A stretch of 64,000 nucleotides of DNA from the NCBI GenBank assembly GCA_963965975.1, contig OZ014412.1, forward strand, positions 2,172,501 to 2,236,500, given 5' to 3'. Below, piece after piece: positions 23,666 through 35,526 of the stretch. The notes under the pieces were generated by a model. That model was not told the DNA's origin. It saw only the letters and a program-made list of their open reading frames with translations, and ran no database searches. A program made the translations under genes and the position numbers. Source of the DNA: Xestospongia bergquistia (lineage: Eukaryota > Porifera > Demospongiae > Haplosclerida > Petrosiidae). Each line of letters begins with the position of its first letter. The first letter of the stretch is position 1.

Positions 23666-24881
23666 TATCTCCTGAAATAACACAATTTTTATTGCAACCT
23701 TCCATGTTTCCTTATTAGGAATGCACATCAATATCAGTGTTGACAATACTAACACAATTTTAACTGACATTATAATTGTAGAAATTTAAGTTAGCACTAT
23801 CTTTTATTTAATAGATTGCTTATCATAAAACCTTTATATACAAAAGTGTTATATACTCTCTTGAACATGTGCGTTTATGACATCTCTACATATGTTGATG
23901 CAACTTCATTCACAGTACTAACTGATATAATATTAAAAAGCTTATATTACATAACTTTTAAAAATAATGAACGTGACATAGGATGCATGGCTAGCATTGT
24001 TCTGATTAAAAAAACTTGCAAGGAGGTAGCCATATAGTGCATGTGATGGCAATAGAATATTTGTACATACAACACAATAAATTTGTAGTTATTTTGAACA
24101 CAAAATATCGAAAACTTTGTTCAAAAGTAGATGTGATGTAGAGATGGTTCTAATTTAACTAAGAAAGGGAGTTTAAACAAGATAATAGCAATGGGCTGAC
24201 TTCATTTCTATTATCCTTTTTACTTTGCATTGTGCTATTTCATGGAAATATTTAACAAATTGTTTACAGTCATTTCATAACATAAACTTTTAAGTAAAGA
24301 AATTTTGTGTACTTATGTGGAGTCATTAAAGTTAAGACTAAAAATGCAAATTCAATATTGCTAATTATAACTTATGTATCCATTTTTAATGTGAAAAAGA
24401 ACTGGACACGTCTTAGTCACGAGGCAAATAGATAAACTTAGAGAGATATGAAGTCTCTGGAATTGACCATTTGTTGTAAACAAACTGAAGTGTATTTAGA
24501 CTGGATTCCTATCAAGTTGTCTCCTGTTGCTTTGAGGATTAGATCTAGTTCAAATAAAATAATAGAATAATGATTTTTGTGTATTCATCTAAATGCTTCT
24601 TATCATAATTCTGGTCATGCTTCATAATACATTTGCCATGCTTTCTCAACATCCAATTTACTCTGACATTTGCTTTCTTGATTTTGTCTTCTATTGATCC
24701 TCCTGTTTGTTCATATGTCAATGTAACTACTTTAATATTTTAGTGAAGGGTGGTTCCTCTTAAGTTTCATAGCGACTAGTTGTAATCGTGATTATTATTT
24801 TAATATTATAAATATATTCATAACTTTCCATTTTAAGTAAGGTATTTGCAAATAATATAATATTTTTCTGCCACAAGAAGT
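23666..24881. promoter_or_regulatory. Divergent promoter region, class C/class D pair
   Basis: 1.2 kb between divergent start codons, without receptor exons. The left part (about 23800-24060) is similar to the DNA upstream of the class A gene at 38850 (39000-39260). The right 150 bp resembles the upstream of the other + strand copies. Confidence 0.5.
24764..24776 (+). promoter_or_regulatory. Variant palindromic promoter site
   Basis: GTTTCATAGCGAC, a two-base variant of GTTGCATAGCAAC, lies 118 bp upstream of the ATG at 24882, in the same place as in the paralogues. Confidence 0.35.
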
Positions 24882-27071
24882 ATGAGTAACCAAATGAAAA
24901 TAATACTGATTTGTTTGGGAAGTCTTCTCCTCACTTTTAGAAAGGTTGATGCAGCTGGTAAATTATTTATAATTTGTATTATTACATAAATTCCTCATTT
25001 AATCATAGCTATCACAAACAGTTCCTCTTCTGTTACTACTCCACTGTATACATTGGCTAATTTTACCTGTCAGGGTATAGGAGATATATTGTTATGGAGA
25101 GTACATGGTAAATCACCCTTTGATCCCAGTAATCAAGACAGAAATATATCAGTAACTACTAACAATATATCAGTTGATGTGTGGTCATCAGTACTAACTA
25201 TAAAAGCACTACCTATTAATGATGGAGTAACTGTTCAATGTACTGTGATCAGTCAGAACCCTTATGATTTTAAAGCAAAGGGAAATATCTTAACAATTAC
25301 AGGTCAGTTCTTATTATAAGACTTCTTTATATTCAATAACATATAGGTATTACACCAGTAGAAAACTTTCAGTTTATGTTTAGTCTCAACACTTCTTCAG
25401 ACTGGCTAATCTGGTCTCCTCCATCATTTTATTCTCGTGACATTTCACAAGGGAGTGTTACAATTTATCAAGTTTATGTTCAAAGTCAAGGAGGCTCTAT
25501 AATCACAGATGTTAATACAACTGATACATTCTATCAGTTACCTAGTAACTTCACTCTCTGTGATATTTACAATGTAGATGCAAGTGTTATAGCTTTTATT
25601 GAACAATACAGTTCATTTGTTACAAATGCTACTAAAGAAAATGCTGGAAGTAAGATTATATTACTTCTCCTTTATGAATAATCATATTATCAGATTATAC
25701 TATCAACATACTTAGCCATATTGTAAAGTTTAATAACTCTGTAATACAAGTACAATTTCTCATCAATGTAAGGGCTACCTATATAAATAAATGTTGATAT
25801 AATTTGTATATCTAGATGAAAGGTTTCCCATTCCTGTGCGATAGCATCATATGTGGTAAAACAAAGGATAATGTTAACAATGAGACTATGTTTTATGTTC
25901 CTGTTTACATCAGTGCTACTAAAGTTAATGAAACAACAATATATTATACTATAACTGGTTTACATCCTTCTCTAAACTACACTTTTTTTGTATACATTAT
26001 GGATTTATTTAACAACACAAAGGATCAGGACTATATCACATTTTGTAAGTTAATTGTTATGTACACTGATTCATTATCACTATAATACATATATATAACA
26101 ACCTATCATGTTCAAGAACTCACTCTACAGTACTACTCTGATAATGGATCAGTTGTTGTAGAGTGTAGGTTTGCTGAGAGATCTACTGCTGATGGATGTC
26201 ATGTAATATTTAGAGAGTCTTCTAGAAGTATTATGACATCAATTAATATGAGTAAATCCAGTATAGAGGAGAGTACAGTATACCAGTATATAACTCTACC
26301 AGTTAGTGGTAACTATACTGTGATAGTTCATGATATAGTAGATGGTATTATTATAACTAACCCATCTGTTGTGTACCCTCAAGTACTGGAATATATCTTA
26401 CTACTACCATCTCCTACTGAGACTGTTATTATTATCAGTAAATAGTAATTGTACTGTCCTGTATTATAATATATTATTATAGGAACAACATCAAATGATA
26501 TGGTAGTTAAGGTCACTACTGGAACTGGAACTACTGATATTGCTACTACTAGTATAATAACATCTGTAGAACCTACTAGTAAAATATCTAATTGTAAGTT
26601 TAATATAATTTATGTATCATATTGACAATTTTTGTTATAGCTTTAAAGAATCTTTATTCAACAGTTACTGGTATATTAGTTGGTGTATTAGCTGTTGGGG
26701 AAACATTATTGATAACAGGAATAATTCTTTGTGTTTGTTATTGTTGGAGGATCCAGAGGAGGTGGATGAAATCTGTTAAAATCAACATAGAGCAATCACC
26801 TCAAGATACATATTTAGCTCCTTTATCTTGTGGTAAAATGCCACATGACAAAATTAGACAGGATGGGGTATGTTATTTCAATAGTATTACTAACAATATA
26901 TCATAGATTTTTTATGCACTAATATTAACGTCTGTTGTATATTGATTTCAATTGTTACTGTTCTGGGTCCTAACAGTACACTATTAATATCATTGCTTCT
27001 TTTTTTACTACAAGGCGGGGCTGGTCATCAAAAGGAAGAAAACACTTATTGAGGAAAGTACCATTGTGTAA
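24882..27071 (+). CDS. Ig/FN3 receptor, class D short tail (copy 5)
   Basis: Exons 24882-24957, 25009-25302, 25347-25649, 25694-25767, 25816-26044, 26099-26437, 26483-26593, 26641-26867, 27015-27071 are in frame for 569 aa. Signal peptide MSNQMKIILICLGSLLL, Ig, FN3, FN3-like, membrane-proximal domain, stalk, TM (VLAVGETLLITGIILCVCYC), basic RIQRRW segment, short tail ending EESTIV. The last residues fit a class I PDZ-ligand pattern. One serious oddity is that the acceptor before exon 6 reads AA where every paralogue has AG (26097-26098), and the next AGs break the frame. The gene may therefore be splicing-defective or use a non-canonical site. The donor at 26867 is also in phase with the downstream exons at 28006 and 28500. 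Confidence 0.6.
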
Positions 27072-28005
27072 TCTAAATTTACCTTTTTCGAGTCTAACAT
27101 CCAATTCTGTTCAAGTTTCAATGATGTCAATGCTAATGTCTCGTACTTGATAGTTAGATACATATATATTTTTATATAATCAACATGTTTTGTATTAAGT
27201 CATCACTGTATATTTCTGATATTACATCATTTTTTGTACAAATAACTGGTAGTTTGTTGGAATTATGTTCGTTTTAAAACTCTATTTCAAATTCTATCTC
27301 ATTTGCACTTTGCATGCTAACTAATAATATAATCTTTGAACCTTTATACTTGGCTCATCACAGCAATATTCAAGAAACATCAAATGTTCTAGATCAACCT
27401 AAAAACTCACAGTTCAACGTCAGATATATGTCTGCCAATGGTCAAAAGAATGTTGTATGCATAAAATTTCATAACAAGGCAAAACTACAGTTAAATACTT
27501 ATTTCATTTATAAGATAGAACAGTGCTCATAGCTTATTTACTTTTGAAAAGTAGCTACTACTGATACTGGATGTCTGGATCTAACTTTATTATATTTCTC
27601 TAGACATTAATTTTTATTGTGAAATGTATAGTCACATGCTCAAATTACATATTTATGATAAAGAATATTATGATATTATAAGATGATATACTTAAATAAT
27701 GAAAACACACATTGTTGTTGCCATCTAATAACAGATACAATAAATGAATAATGTTAATAATTGATAAACAATTGATATGTACATGATAGTCTTGTTTTTA
27801 TGGTTTGATCTAACTGGAATTTTAATATTTGTATTTATGATAGTAATGATTCTTTCAATTGAAGAAGAAAGAATCAAGGGCTCTTAGTGAAAATATGTTA
27901 AATAATAATAATCTGTACTCATTTAGAGAGTGCTTTTGTTAAATGAAAAGATAGATAATAACGATGAATATGTTAGTGGAATGTACTAAAACAATACTAT
28001 TATAG

Positions 28006-28586
28006 GCATATACCAGTTATGACAATCCTGGTCAGTTAGTTCAAGTTACTACAATAACTGACTCTTATCATATTACTCATGATGAGGTAAACCAACAACT
28101 ACATTTCACATGCAATATTATACATAGTCAATATAATGTAACATAATTTATATAGGTCAATGAAGATATAGACCTTCTGTAGTATGTGAAATGAGATGTG
28201 TTAGTGAACAAAAACACAAATAGATAAAAGGAGTTATTGAAACTTCTAAGTTAACATATCAGGAAGAAAATATTAGACATCATTTTCATCGATGTTGAGT
28301 GTTAAGCTTTTTGTAGCTCTAGAAAGTACTTTTAAATACAATTTGGTATATTATAAGTTTTTAAATAAAGAATCCTGTGCTTTAATGATGATCTGTCACT
28401 GCGTACTAAATGTCCATTAAACATAATAATATTTATTGTAACTGTCTTGGGAACAGAGTGTGAATTGCAACGGTCATGATTATGATTAATTTTTTACAGG
28501 GTGGGGATGAAACAAGCCGAAAACATTTATTTCATGAGGACGATGATGTAGATGATATAATGTCGAAGTTGCTGATGTTATGGTGA
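28006..28586 (+). other. Two possible alternative 3' exons of copy 5
   Basis: Exon 28006-28086 (81 nt, phase 0/0) has good splice sites and encodes SYDNPGQLVQ, then TDSYHITHDE, which matches the PYHISHDE exon of the class C tail. Exon 28500-28586 follows an acag acceptor, encodes GGDETSRKHLFHEDDDVDD and ends in TGA. Both join in frame to the donor at 26867, so copy 5 may have an alternative longer tail. They could instead be remnants of a lost neighbour. About 27072-28005 in between holds decayed flank sequence only. Confidence 0.45.
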
Positions 28587-28990
28587 AATATAGACTGGAG
28601 GGAAAATTGCTAGCAATGTCTGTAGAGTGACTATAGTAGAGATTTAAGTTTAAAGGCAGAGAAACAAACTAGCAAATGTTGAAAGCATTATCAGTCAGTT
28701 AATTTAATTCGATGGTTGCCATATGTGTTTGAGTCTACTGTTGATTTGACAAATTCTGACCTTGAAGGTTGCCATAGCTCTTTATATTTCTATGTAATTT
28801 AAGAACGAGCTTTACTTTTATCTAATTATTGTCACTTCATTGCCATCACTATATCTCTGGGACTTTGTGAAGTTGTCCAAAACATGTCTGATTTTGACGA
28901 CAATTCAGATGTCTCTGATCAAACATCTGTTACCTATATCAATGATAATCTACCATACATCTCAGAAAAAGAAAAGAACTAGACATCTAG

Positions 28991-29160
28991 TTGTTTGTAA
29001 TTGTATTGTATCCACCCACTACTTTTGATATTGGTGGTCTAATGAAGGGTACATATTACAATGTGACTATATGTGTTAATAATAGTGTTGGAAGGAGTCC
29101 TGTCAGTAATGACCTAACAGCAAGAATCAATATTGATTTGAAAGATAAGAATATGATGAA
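28991..29160 (+). pseudogene. Orphan FN3 domain fragment
   Basis: The frame encodes PPTTFDIGGLMKGTYYNVTI, then VNNSVGRSPVSND, the second half of an FN3 domain (E-F-G strand pattern). It is not close to the FN3 exons of the local receptor family. There is no matching first half, signal or TM nearby, so it is probably a relic of another gene. Confidence 0.45.
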
Positions 29161-29349
29161 TTTACAAAAGTCATTTATTAACATCGTTATGGATAATACA
29201 ACATATCATAACTGCCAGCAAGTATGAAACTTCTATCATGTGGAACTGAATAGTTCATCAGCCTCAGAACATTATATCATTAATCTGATTTAAATTATCC
29301 TACGTCTCAACTTTCTTCATTTCTAACATTTCAATTTATCATTCCTAAC

Positions 29350-29420
29350 TGGTATTGTAGTACAACAGGAAGGAGAATGAAATACAATCTCATTCTCCTT
29401 CCTGTTATACTACAATACCA
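29350..29420. repeat. 71-bp hairpin (31-bp stem, 9-nt loop)
   Basis: 29350-29380 is the reverse complement of 29390-29420 with one G:T-type mismatch and the loop aatacaatc. It has the shape of a short MITE or a small-RNA precursor. No function can be assigned. Confidence 0.8.
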
Positions 29421-30267
29421 TTATTTTCATCATCTTCACCTTTGCCCACTGCTTCTCCCCCAGATAATGACGCAAGTCAGGCACTCAACCAAAATAGTGT
29501 ACCTGTGATATCTAGCATCATTCTTTTTGTTTAATATTATTTTGTCATGATGTTATCTGTTAAAAAACTAAAAAAACCATGAATTTTTCCTCTGGACTTA
29601 ACTATAGAAATGGAGGAAGCTTGTAGCCATGGGTCAATGAGCACCATTTCTTACTTTGTTGCAATTGTAGATCAACAATAAGTCACCAAAGATGAAGAAG
29701 ATGCAAGAAGTATCCAACTCATTCTAAGTGTACCTCTCTCAACTGTATTCTTCAACCAAACTATATTAGATTCTCTTCCTGTTTCAATAAATTAAGAGAG
29801 TTCTAATGACAGTGGTTCCATGGAGCATCGGTGACAGTGTCCTCAAATCTCATAATTAATCCATTTTTGGATCCCATGAAACCCATTAAAGTGTACCTTT
29901 ACCCCACCTTCAAAATATGAGTCATTTTCATCAGGAATATATTAATCCTTAGATACTAAAAATAGTTTGCTATTAAACAAAACTCCTTTGTATATACCCA
30001 ATCATCACAAAATATATCCAGTGGCCTCTGATACTGAGTTAATTTTATCTGAGAAAAAATCCAGTCCTTCTCCATTTTTTCTGCCATAATCATCTCCTGA
30101 TCATACAACATACCTTTCTGTGGTTTCTACCTCTTTTTCACACAAATCCACAACAAGAAAATAGTTTGGACCTCTTCTTCACACAAACCCACAAGAAGCA
30201 GACCAAGTGACTGTCATGACAATTATTATCCTACCTAAAATTTGTCCGACCAGGTATAATACTGCAG
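29421..30267. other. Intergenic, no gene seen
   Basis: Short frames only. No domain resemblance or family exon recognised. Confidence 0.35.
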
Positions 30268-30405
30268 AATTATTTTATCCTAGGATAAAATATTGCTGTA
30301 CAATTTTGTCCTACCTGCACAAAATTTATCCTAGGGCAAAAAATTTTGACTTGCAATATTTTATCCTAGGATAATAAATTGCTTGCAATATTTTATCCTA
30401 AGATC
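30268..30405. repeat. Cluster of TTTTATCCTAGGATAAAA-like palindromes
   Basis: Three or four degenerate copies of a palindromic unit centred on TCCTAGGA, with TGCAATATTTTATCC repeated twice. It looks like a small MITE with sub-terminal repeats. Its boundaries are unclear. Confidence 0.5.
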
Positions 30406-30469
30406 TATAAAAATATAACTTGTTATATTTCATTCTATATTAATAATGTTTAAGGTTAACATTAATTTT

Positions 30470-31426
30470 CATTTTACTGTAATAACATTATATAGAAATT
30501 TTATCACAGTTGTCACATAACCAAATGGAAGATCTTTTTTTAAAGACCTCTCCTGAGACTTGCACACAAGCATCAATATGGTACCTTTCAGAACAAGTGC
30601 TGCATTGAATCATCTTTAAATCTTTGATCTCTGGCATCCAACATTTGCAATATACTGGTATCTTTACAATATTGGTGATTTTATGGACGTTTCGACCAAC
30701 ACGTCTTGTAGGAAACGTGGAAAAAGTTCCATTATTTCAGCAGCTGTGTAAGTGGTCTCTCATCTTTCGTTGCTCAAATGTATATCTACTTAGATCACCT
30801 CCCATAGCAATCACTGATGCAAAAGTCAGAGCAAAGAGACCACAATCTGATGAGCCAACTTGTGACTGGCAATACCTATACCTTTAAAGATAAAATGAAA
30901 CTTAGTGAGCAAAAACAGATAAGACTGACATACCTGATGTTGATTTCTCTATGAGTGGGTAGCAAACAAACAATTGTAGCAATTTGTCTTTGAAGTGATT
31001 GCAGGTGGTAAGCTGTCATAAATATCAACAAATCCAACAAATCCAAGGTCACATTCATATAGTCACCCAATGATCATATCCTGTATGTAACACTTGAACA
31101 AATGGAGACCTTTGAATATCAAATGCTAGAGTTTGTCCAAGATTGGTATCTTGTAACCCATTGCAGAGAGGAAAAGATGTTGCGATAAGTCATTGTGATG
31201 AATTTACAATTGTATCATTCAACCACTCCCCAGATAATAGAATATGTTCATCAGCCTTTGATAGCTTCTGCACCCACATACACTCTACTTTCATTGTGTC
31301 TTGTAGATCATCAAAATTAACCCTATCGATCTGTTCATTGTTATTTACTACCTCTTTTAGATTTGCTAGCTTAAAAATAATGATAATTAATGAAAGACTG
31401 ATATAACAGTAATTAATTATACTCAT
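30470..31426 (-). mobile_element. Decayed Ulp1-like protease plus PHD finger of a transposon
   Basis: Read on the minus strand, in order: LLSGEWLNDTIVNSSQ (31190-31250), LGQTL then FDIQRSPFVQVLHTGYDHW and VDIYDSL (about 31140-31000), an intron-like GT-AG gap, SDCGLFALTFA and RKMRDHL (about 30850-30740). This is a C48/Ulp1-like cysteine protease, with the His (DHW), Asp (IYDS) and Cys (DCG) triad positions visible. YCKCWMPEI, MIQCSTCSERYHIDAC and WLCDNC (about 30650-30490) then form a PHD-type Cys4-His-Cys3 finger. Frameshifts and stops (for example the TGA inside HSC-NNG) show it is dead. The protease/PHD pair after an integrase piece indicates a mobile-element origin. Confidence 0.65.
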
Positions 31427-31478
31427 TATACACTTTTATTGTCTTTCTTCCTTTTTAGTAAAATCAGTGAGTAAAACA

Positions 31479-31700
31479 CTAACTTACAGATATGTTTGTT
31501 AGATATTCATATAGGAGTTCATTCCCTTCATTTTTTTCTGTTTCAACATCAATTGGTATGAGAGCTCTTCTACCAAACATAAGTTCAAATGGTATATGCA
31601 GAGAGGATTCGTGCTTGGATGTATTATATGCAAATACACATGTCTGTAAAATAAATCCCATTCATCTTTCCTGTCATGAGTAAACTTCACCAACATAATT
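31479..31700 (-). mobile_element. Integrase C-terminal fragment
   Basis: Minus-strand FAYNTSKHESSLHIPFELMF, then GRRALIPIDV, is the post-catalytic part of a Ty3/gypsy-type integrase. KFTHDRKDEWD precedes it in another frame (31640-31696), so there is a 1-nt frameshift. It lies directly upstream of, and on the same strand as, the Ulp1-like/PHD remnant and probably belongs to the same element. The catalytic core is missing. Confidence 0.75.
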
Positions 31701-32195
31701 GATACTTTTACAGTCTTATGCTCATACTTCCTCCAAGTATTCTATTGTATATAGAATATATGTAATAGTAATAGTGGTCTTAATTTATTGGATAAATATA
31801 ACAACATTTTAATATATACCGACAATATTAATAGAACACATTAGTTTCTTTGGCTCCTTTCTATTAGGATAGAAATGAACAAATAGATAGCTAAGGCTGT
31901 ATAATAGATAGTAAATATTAAAGTTATCAATGATCATGTCTTGTAGTATTATTTAAGTTTGCAGTACAAGTAATTCATTCAAAAAGTGGATAGTGGTAGG
32001 AATGAAAGTTAAGTAGAGTGCTTCAATATGGATAGAATTGAATAGTAGGAATGCCTAATGTCAATTCAAAAAACAGTTAATACTGATCATAACAGTAGCA
32101 TTATTACAAGAAAAAAATTGTACAGAGAATAACAATAAATAATATATTCAACTTATGTAACAGAATTATGTAACAAAATGTTTATAGAGTTAAAA
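31701..32195. other. 3' flank of copy 6, no gene seen
   Basis: AT-rich, similar in places to the 3' flanks of other class A receptors. No exon recognised. Confidence 0.4.
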
Positions 32196-34293
32196 TCATT
32201 GTGATGTTGATGCTATTACATTTTCATAGTCATCAGTACATGTCCTACTAGGTTGTACTGTTATATATGATGGATTACTCTCTAACTCCACTCTTCTACT
32301 TCTCATTTCAAATACATGTACTATATTTATGTATAATGATGATAATTATGAACTTAAATGATATAGTTTACCTTCCTCATATGCAGAATTATGAGCAATA
32401 GCTTTATAATCAACTATATAGATTTATATGAAATATTAGTTTATTACACTCATTCTTACCTCCAACTTCATATTGCTGTCTCTTCTTCTTCCTCCAATAT
32501 ACAGTAATACTAGTAGCTATCACTATTATAACAATAACAGTTATTACTACAATACTGACTGTTCTACTAATAATAGTAATGAGAATGAACACAGACTGAT
32601 TGGTAGCTACATATAACACAGATCTGATAATATATTAATATTTTATAAAGTATATATTTACTTGAAAAAATAGTAGGTTCTATTGTGTTTAGTGATGTCA
32701 ATATCAAAGACACACCAGGTGCACTAGTGATGTCATGGATCGACCCAGAGACTGTGGTCTCATCATCATTAAATGTTACACCTAGTAATATAGAGCTGTA
32801 CAAATTAGTCAATATATAATACTTACTGATAGTAGCAATAGTCTCAGTAGAAAATGGTAGTAGTAAGATATATTCCAGTATTTGAGGGTACACAAAAGAT
32901 GGGTTAGTTATGATGGTACCATCTACTATATCATGAGCTGTCACAGTATAGTTACCATTAACTTGTAGACTTATATACTGGTATACTGTACTCTCTCTCC
33001 TCTATACTGGATTTACTAACATTAATAGACTTCACAGTTCCTTTTGAAGATTCTGTAAATATCACATGGCATCCATCAGCAATACATTTCTCAGCAAACC
33101 TACACTCTACAAGAACTGATCCATTATCAGAGTAGTACTGTAGAGTGAGTTCTTGAACATGATAGGTTGCTATGTGAAACATGCATTGGTTTATAATAAA
33201 GTGATAAATTTGTTAACTTACTAAACATTATACAATCTTGGTTTTTATTGTTGTTTAAAGAGTCTGTAATATATACAGTAAAAGTTTAGTTATTAAATGG
33301 ATCCAGTCCAGTAATATTATAACAGATAATGACATCATCGTTAGTAGTAGTGTTTCCAATATATTGAAGATGTAGTGTTTCCAATATATGTCAACTTACT
33401 TCCTGAATATTCTCTTGTTGAGCTAACATCAATTGATGTGTACTGTTCAGTAAAAGCTGTTACAATAACACAGTATAAGTATCACAGAGTGTGAAGTTAT
33501 TAGAAAATCAATTATTATAGAATGTATCAGTTGTATTAGTGTTTACTAGTTGAGAACCATCTTTTCTCTTAATAATAACATAATATGTTGTAATACTTCC
33601 TTGTGGAATATCAATAGAGTAAAATGATGGAGGAGACCAGGTTACTGAAATATTATTATTTGGCATTAAAATTGTTAAGTTTTCAACAGATGATATACCT
33701 AATAAAATATGTATTATCAGTTTATATATATAAATATATTATTATGTATTGACACAAATATTCACTATAACAATTTGATTAATACTGTAAAGCTCATATA
33801 CATTTAACAGTCAAAGTAACACCTTCTTGTTGAAGATTTAATGGATCAAAACTTATTACACTACATTGAATGCCTATCCCATCATTAATAGGTAGTCCTC
33901 TTATACTTAGTACTGATGACCACACATCAACTGATATATTGTTAGTAGTTACTGATATCTCTCTGTCTTGATTACTGGGATCATTGAGTAAATTACCCCC
34001 TACAGTCCATGACAGCACATCTCCTGTATCTTCACAGGTAAAGCTAGCCATGCAGTGTATAAAGTGGAGCAGACACTGATGAGGGAGCTACTGTGATATT
34101 TATGTATATATACACATATAATAACTGAATTATTATAAGTACATGACAAATTTTATCTTTAACAAACTGTGGCAAACAGTTCTACAAAGCAACAAATCAT
34201 TCAAATATAATATCATTTTAACTTACTAGCTCCATTTACTGACCAATTTATTAAGAATAATATAAAAGTTGCCTTCAAGACTAACTCATCCAT
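32196..34293 (-). pseudogene. Class A Ig/FN3 receptor pseudogene (copy 6)
   Basis: Tail, TM, stalk, membrane-proximal, FN3, Ig and signal-peptide exons are all recognisable on the minus strand, in the same order as copy 1, from the stop at 32196 to the ATG at 34293. Lesions: extra bases in the Ig exon near 34050, a 2-nt insertion in the FN3 exon near 33468, a deletion at about 33375-33390 that removes exon 4 and half of exon 5 and joins them to intron 3, a stop in the remaining exon 5, and a CT insertion in exon 6 near 32995. The tail exons keep NPSY and DYENV. It is a dead class A copy, with the damage concentrated in the ectodomain. Confidence 0.85.
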
Positions 34294-34607
34294 TATTTGT
34301 TCAAGTAACACAATTTTAATTACAACTTTCTTTATTTGGTACGTACATGAATTCTAGCCCTTTTATACAATTAAATTCAGTCTGTAAAATAAACAATAAC
34401 TACTAACATTGTATTTGAGACAATTATGTACTTATACATGTTGCAGTTGACATGAAGTGCCACTTCAACTTAAAAGGTCATACTTTTAGGGTTCATTAAG
34501 GTTACCTATAGATGGCAGCTACTGCCAAGAAATGTTATAAAGCCAGTCATACCTAAAGCCAAAAATGTTATATTTTCATAATTATGATTATCATTGTAAT
34601 ACATGTA

Positions 34608-35345
34608 GCAACCTATCATGTTCAAGAACTCACTCTACAGTACTACTCTGATCATTGCTATAGAGTGTAAGTTTTGCTGATATCTCTAATGCTAATGGAG
34701 GTCATGGAATATTTAGAGAGTCTCTAAAGGAACTGTGAGGTCTATTAATATGAGTAAATCCAGAGAGTACAATATTCCAGTGTATAACTCTACCAGTTAG
34801 TGGTAACTATATTGTCTTAGCTCATGTTATATTAGATGGTAATATTATGACTAACTTATCTGTTGTGTACCCTCAAATGCTGGAATATATCTTACTACTA
34901 CCATCTTTTACTGAGACTGTTATTACTACCAGTAAGTAATGACTATTGTGTACTGTTCTATATAACATATTACTAACTACTAAATCAAATGATGTAACAG
35001 TCTCTTTGATCAGTGATATCACTAGCAATATCATTAGTACAGCTGGCCATGGTATAACTTTGATAATAATGTCAGCACAATCAGTATCAAGTAAATAAAA
35101 ATTAAAAACTATATATTGTGTAGTGTTTTACATAATATATAACTATAAATAATATTAAATGATGAGACCATGGTCTTTTGGTTGATCAATGATGTCAACC
35201 AAAAGTATAACTTTATCTCTAGAGCAATCATCTCAAGATACACATCAACCTCAGTTGACTAATACTGTTATACCAATAATAAAAATAATAATATTAAAAT
35301 AATGACAATATTAAAATAATGAGGTCTATCACTTCACTACTAATA
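34608..35345 (+). pseudogene. Plus-strand receptor relic
   Basis: Exon 6 (34608-34933) is recognisable from the ACCTATCATGTTCAAG start to the SPTE-type stalk, but it has several indels. A stalk-like exon 7 (about 34980-35093) follows, then a piece of class D tail (EQSSQDTH at about 35220). The TM and all upstream exons are missing. It lies divergently next to copy 6, so it probably was the + partner of a decayed head-to-head pair. Confidence 0.7.
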
Positions 35346-35526
35346 TAATAAGGTATGGCAGACCATCAGTAGGTAAACATAACCAGTATTTATTTTATTT
35401 GTACTTTAATCTTTTGATGTAGGATGTATGGATCTAACTTCAATTACATTAGTTTTTATTGTTATTTTTTTTCTTAAATACATAGTGATGTGACTAATAA
35501 AAAATAAAAATGACCAAGTCGTATAA

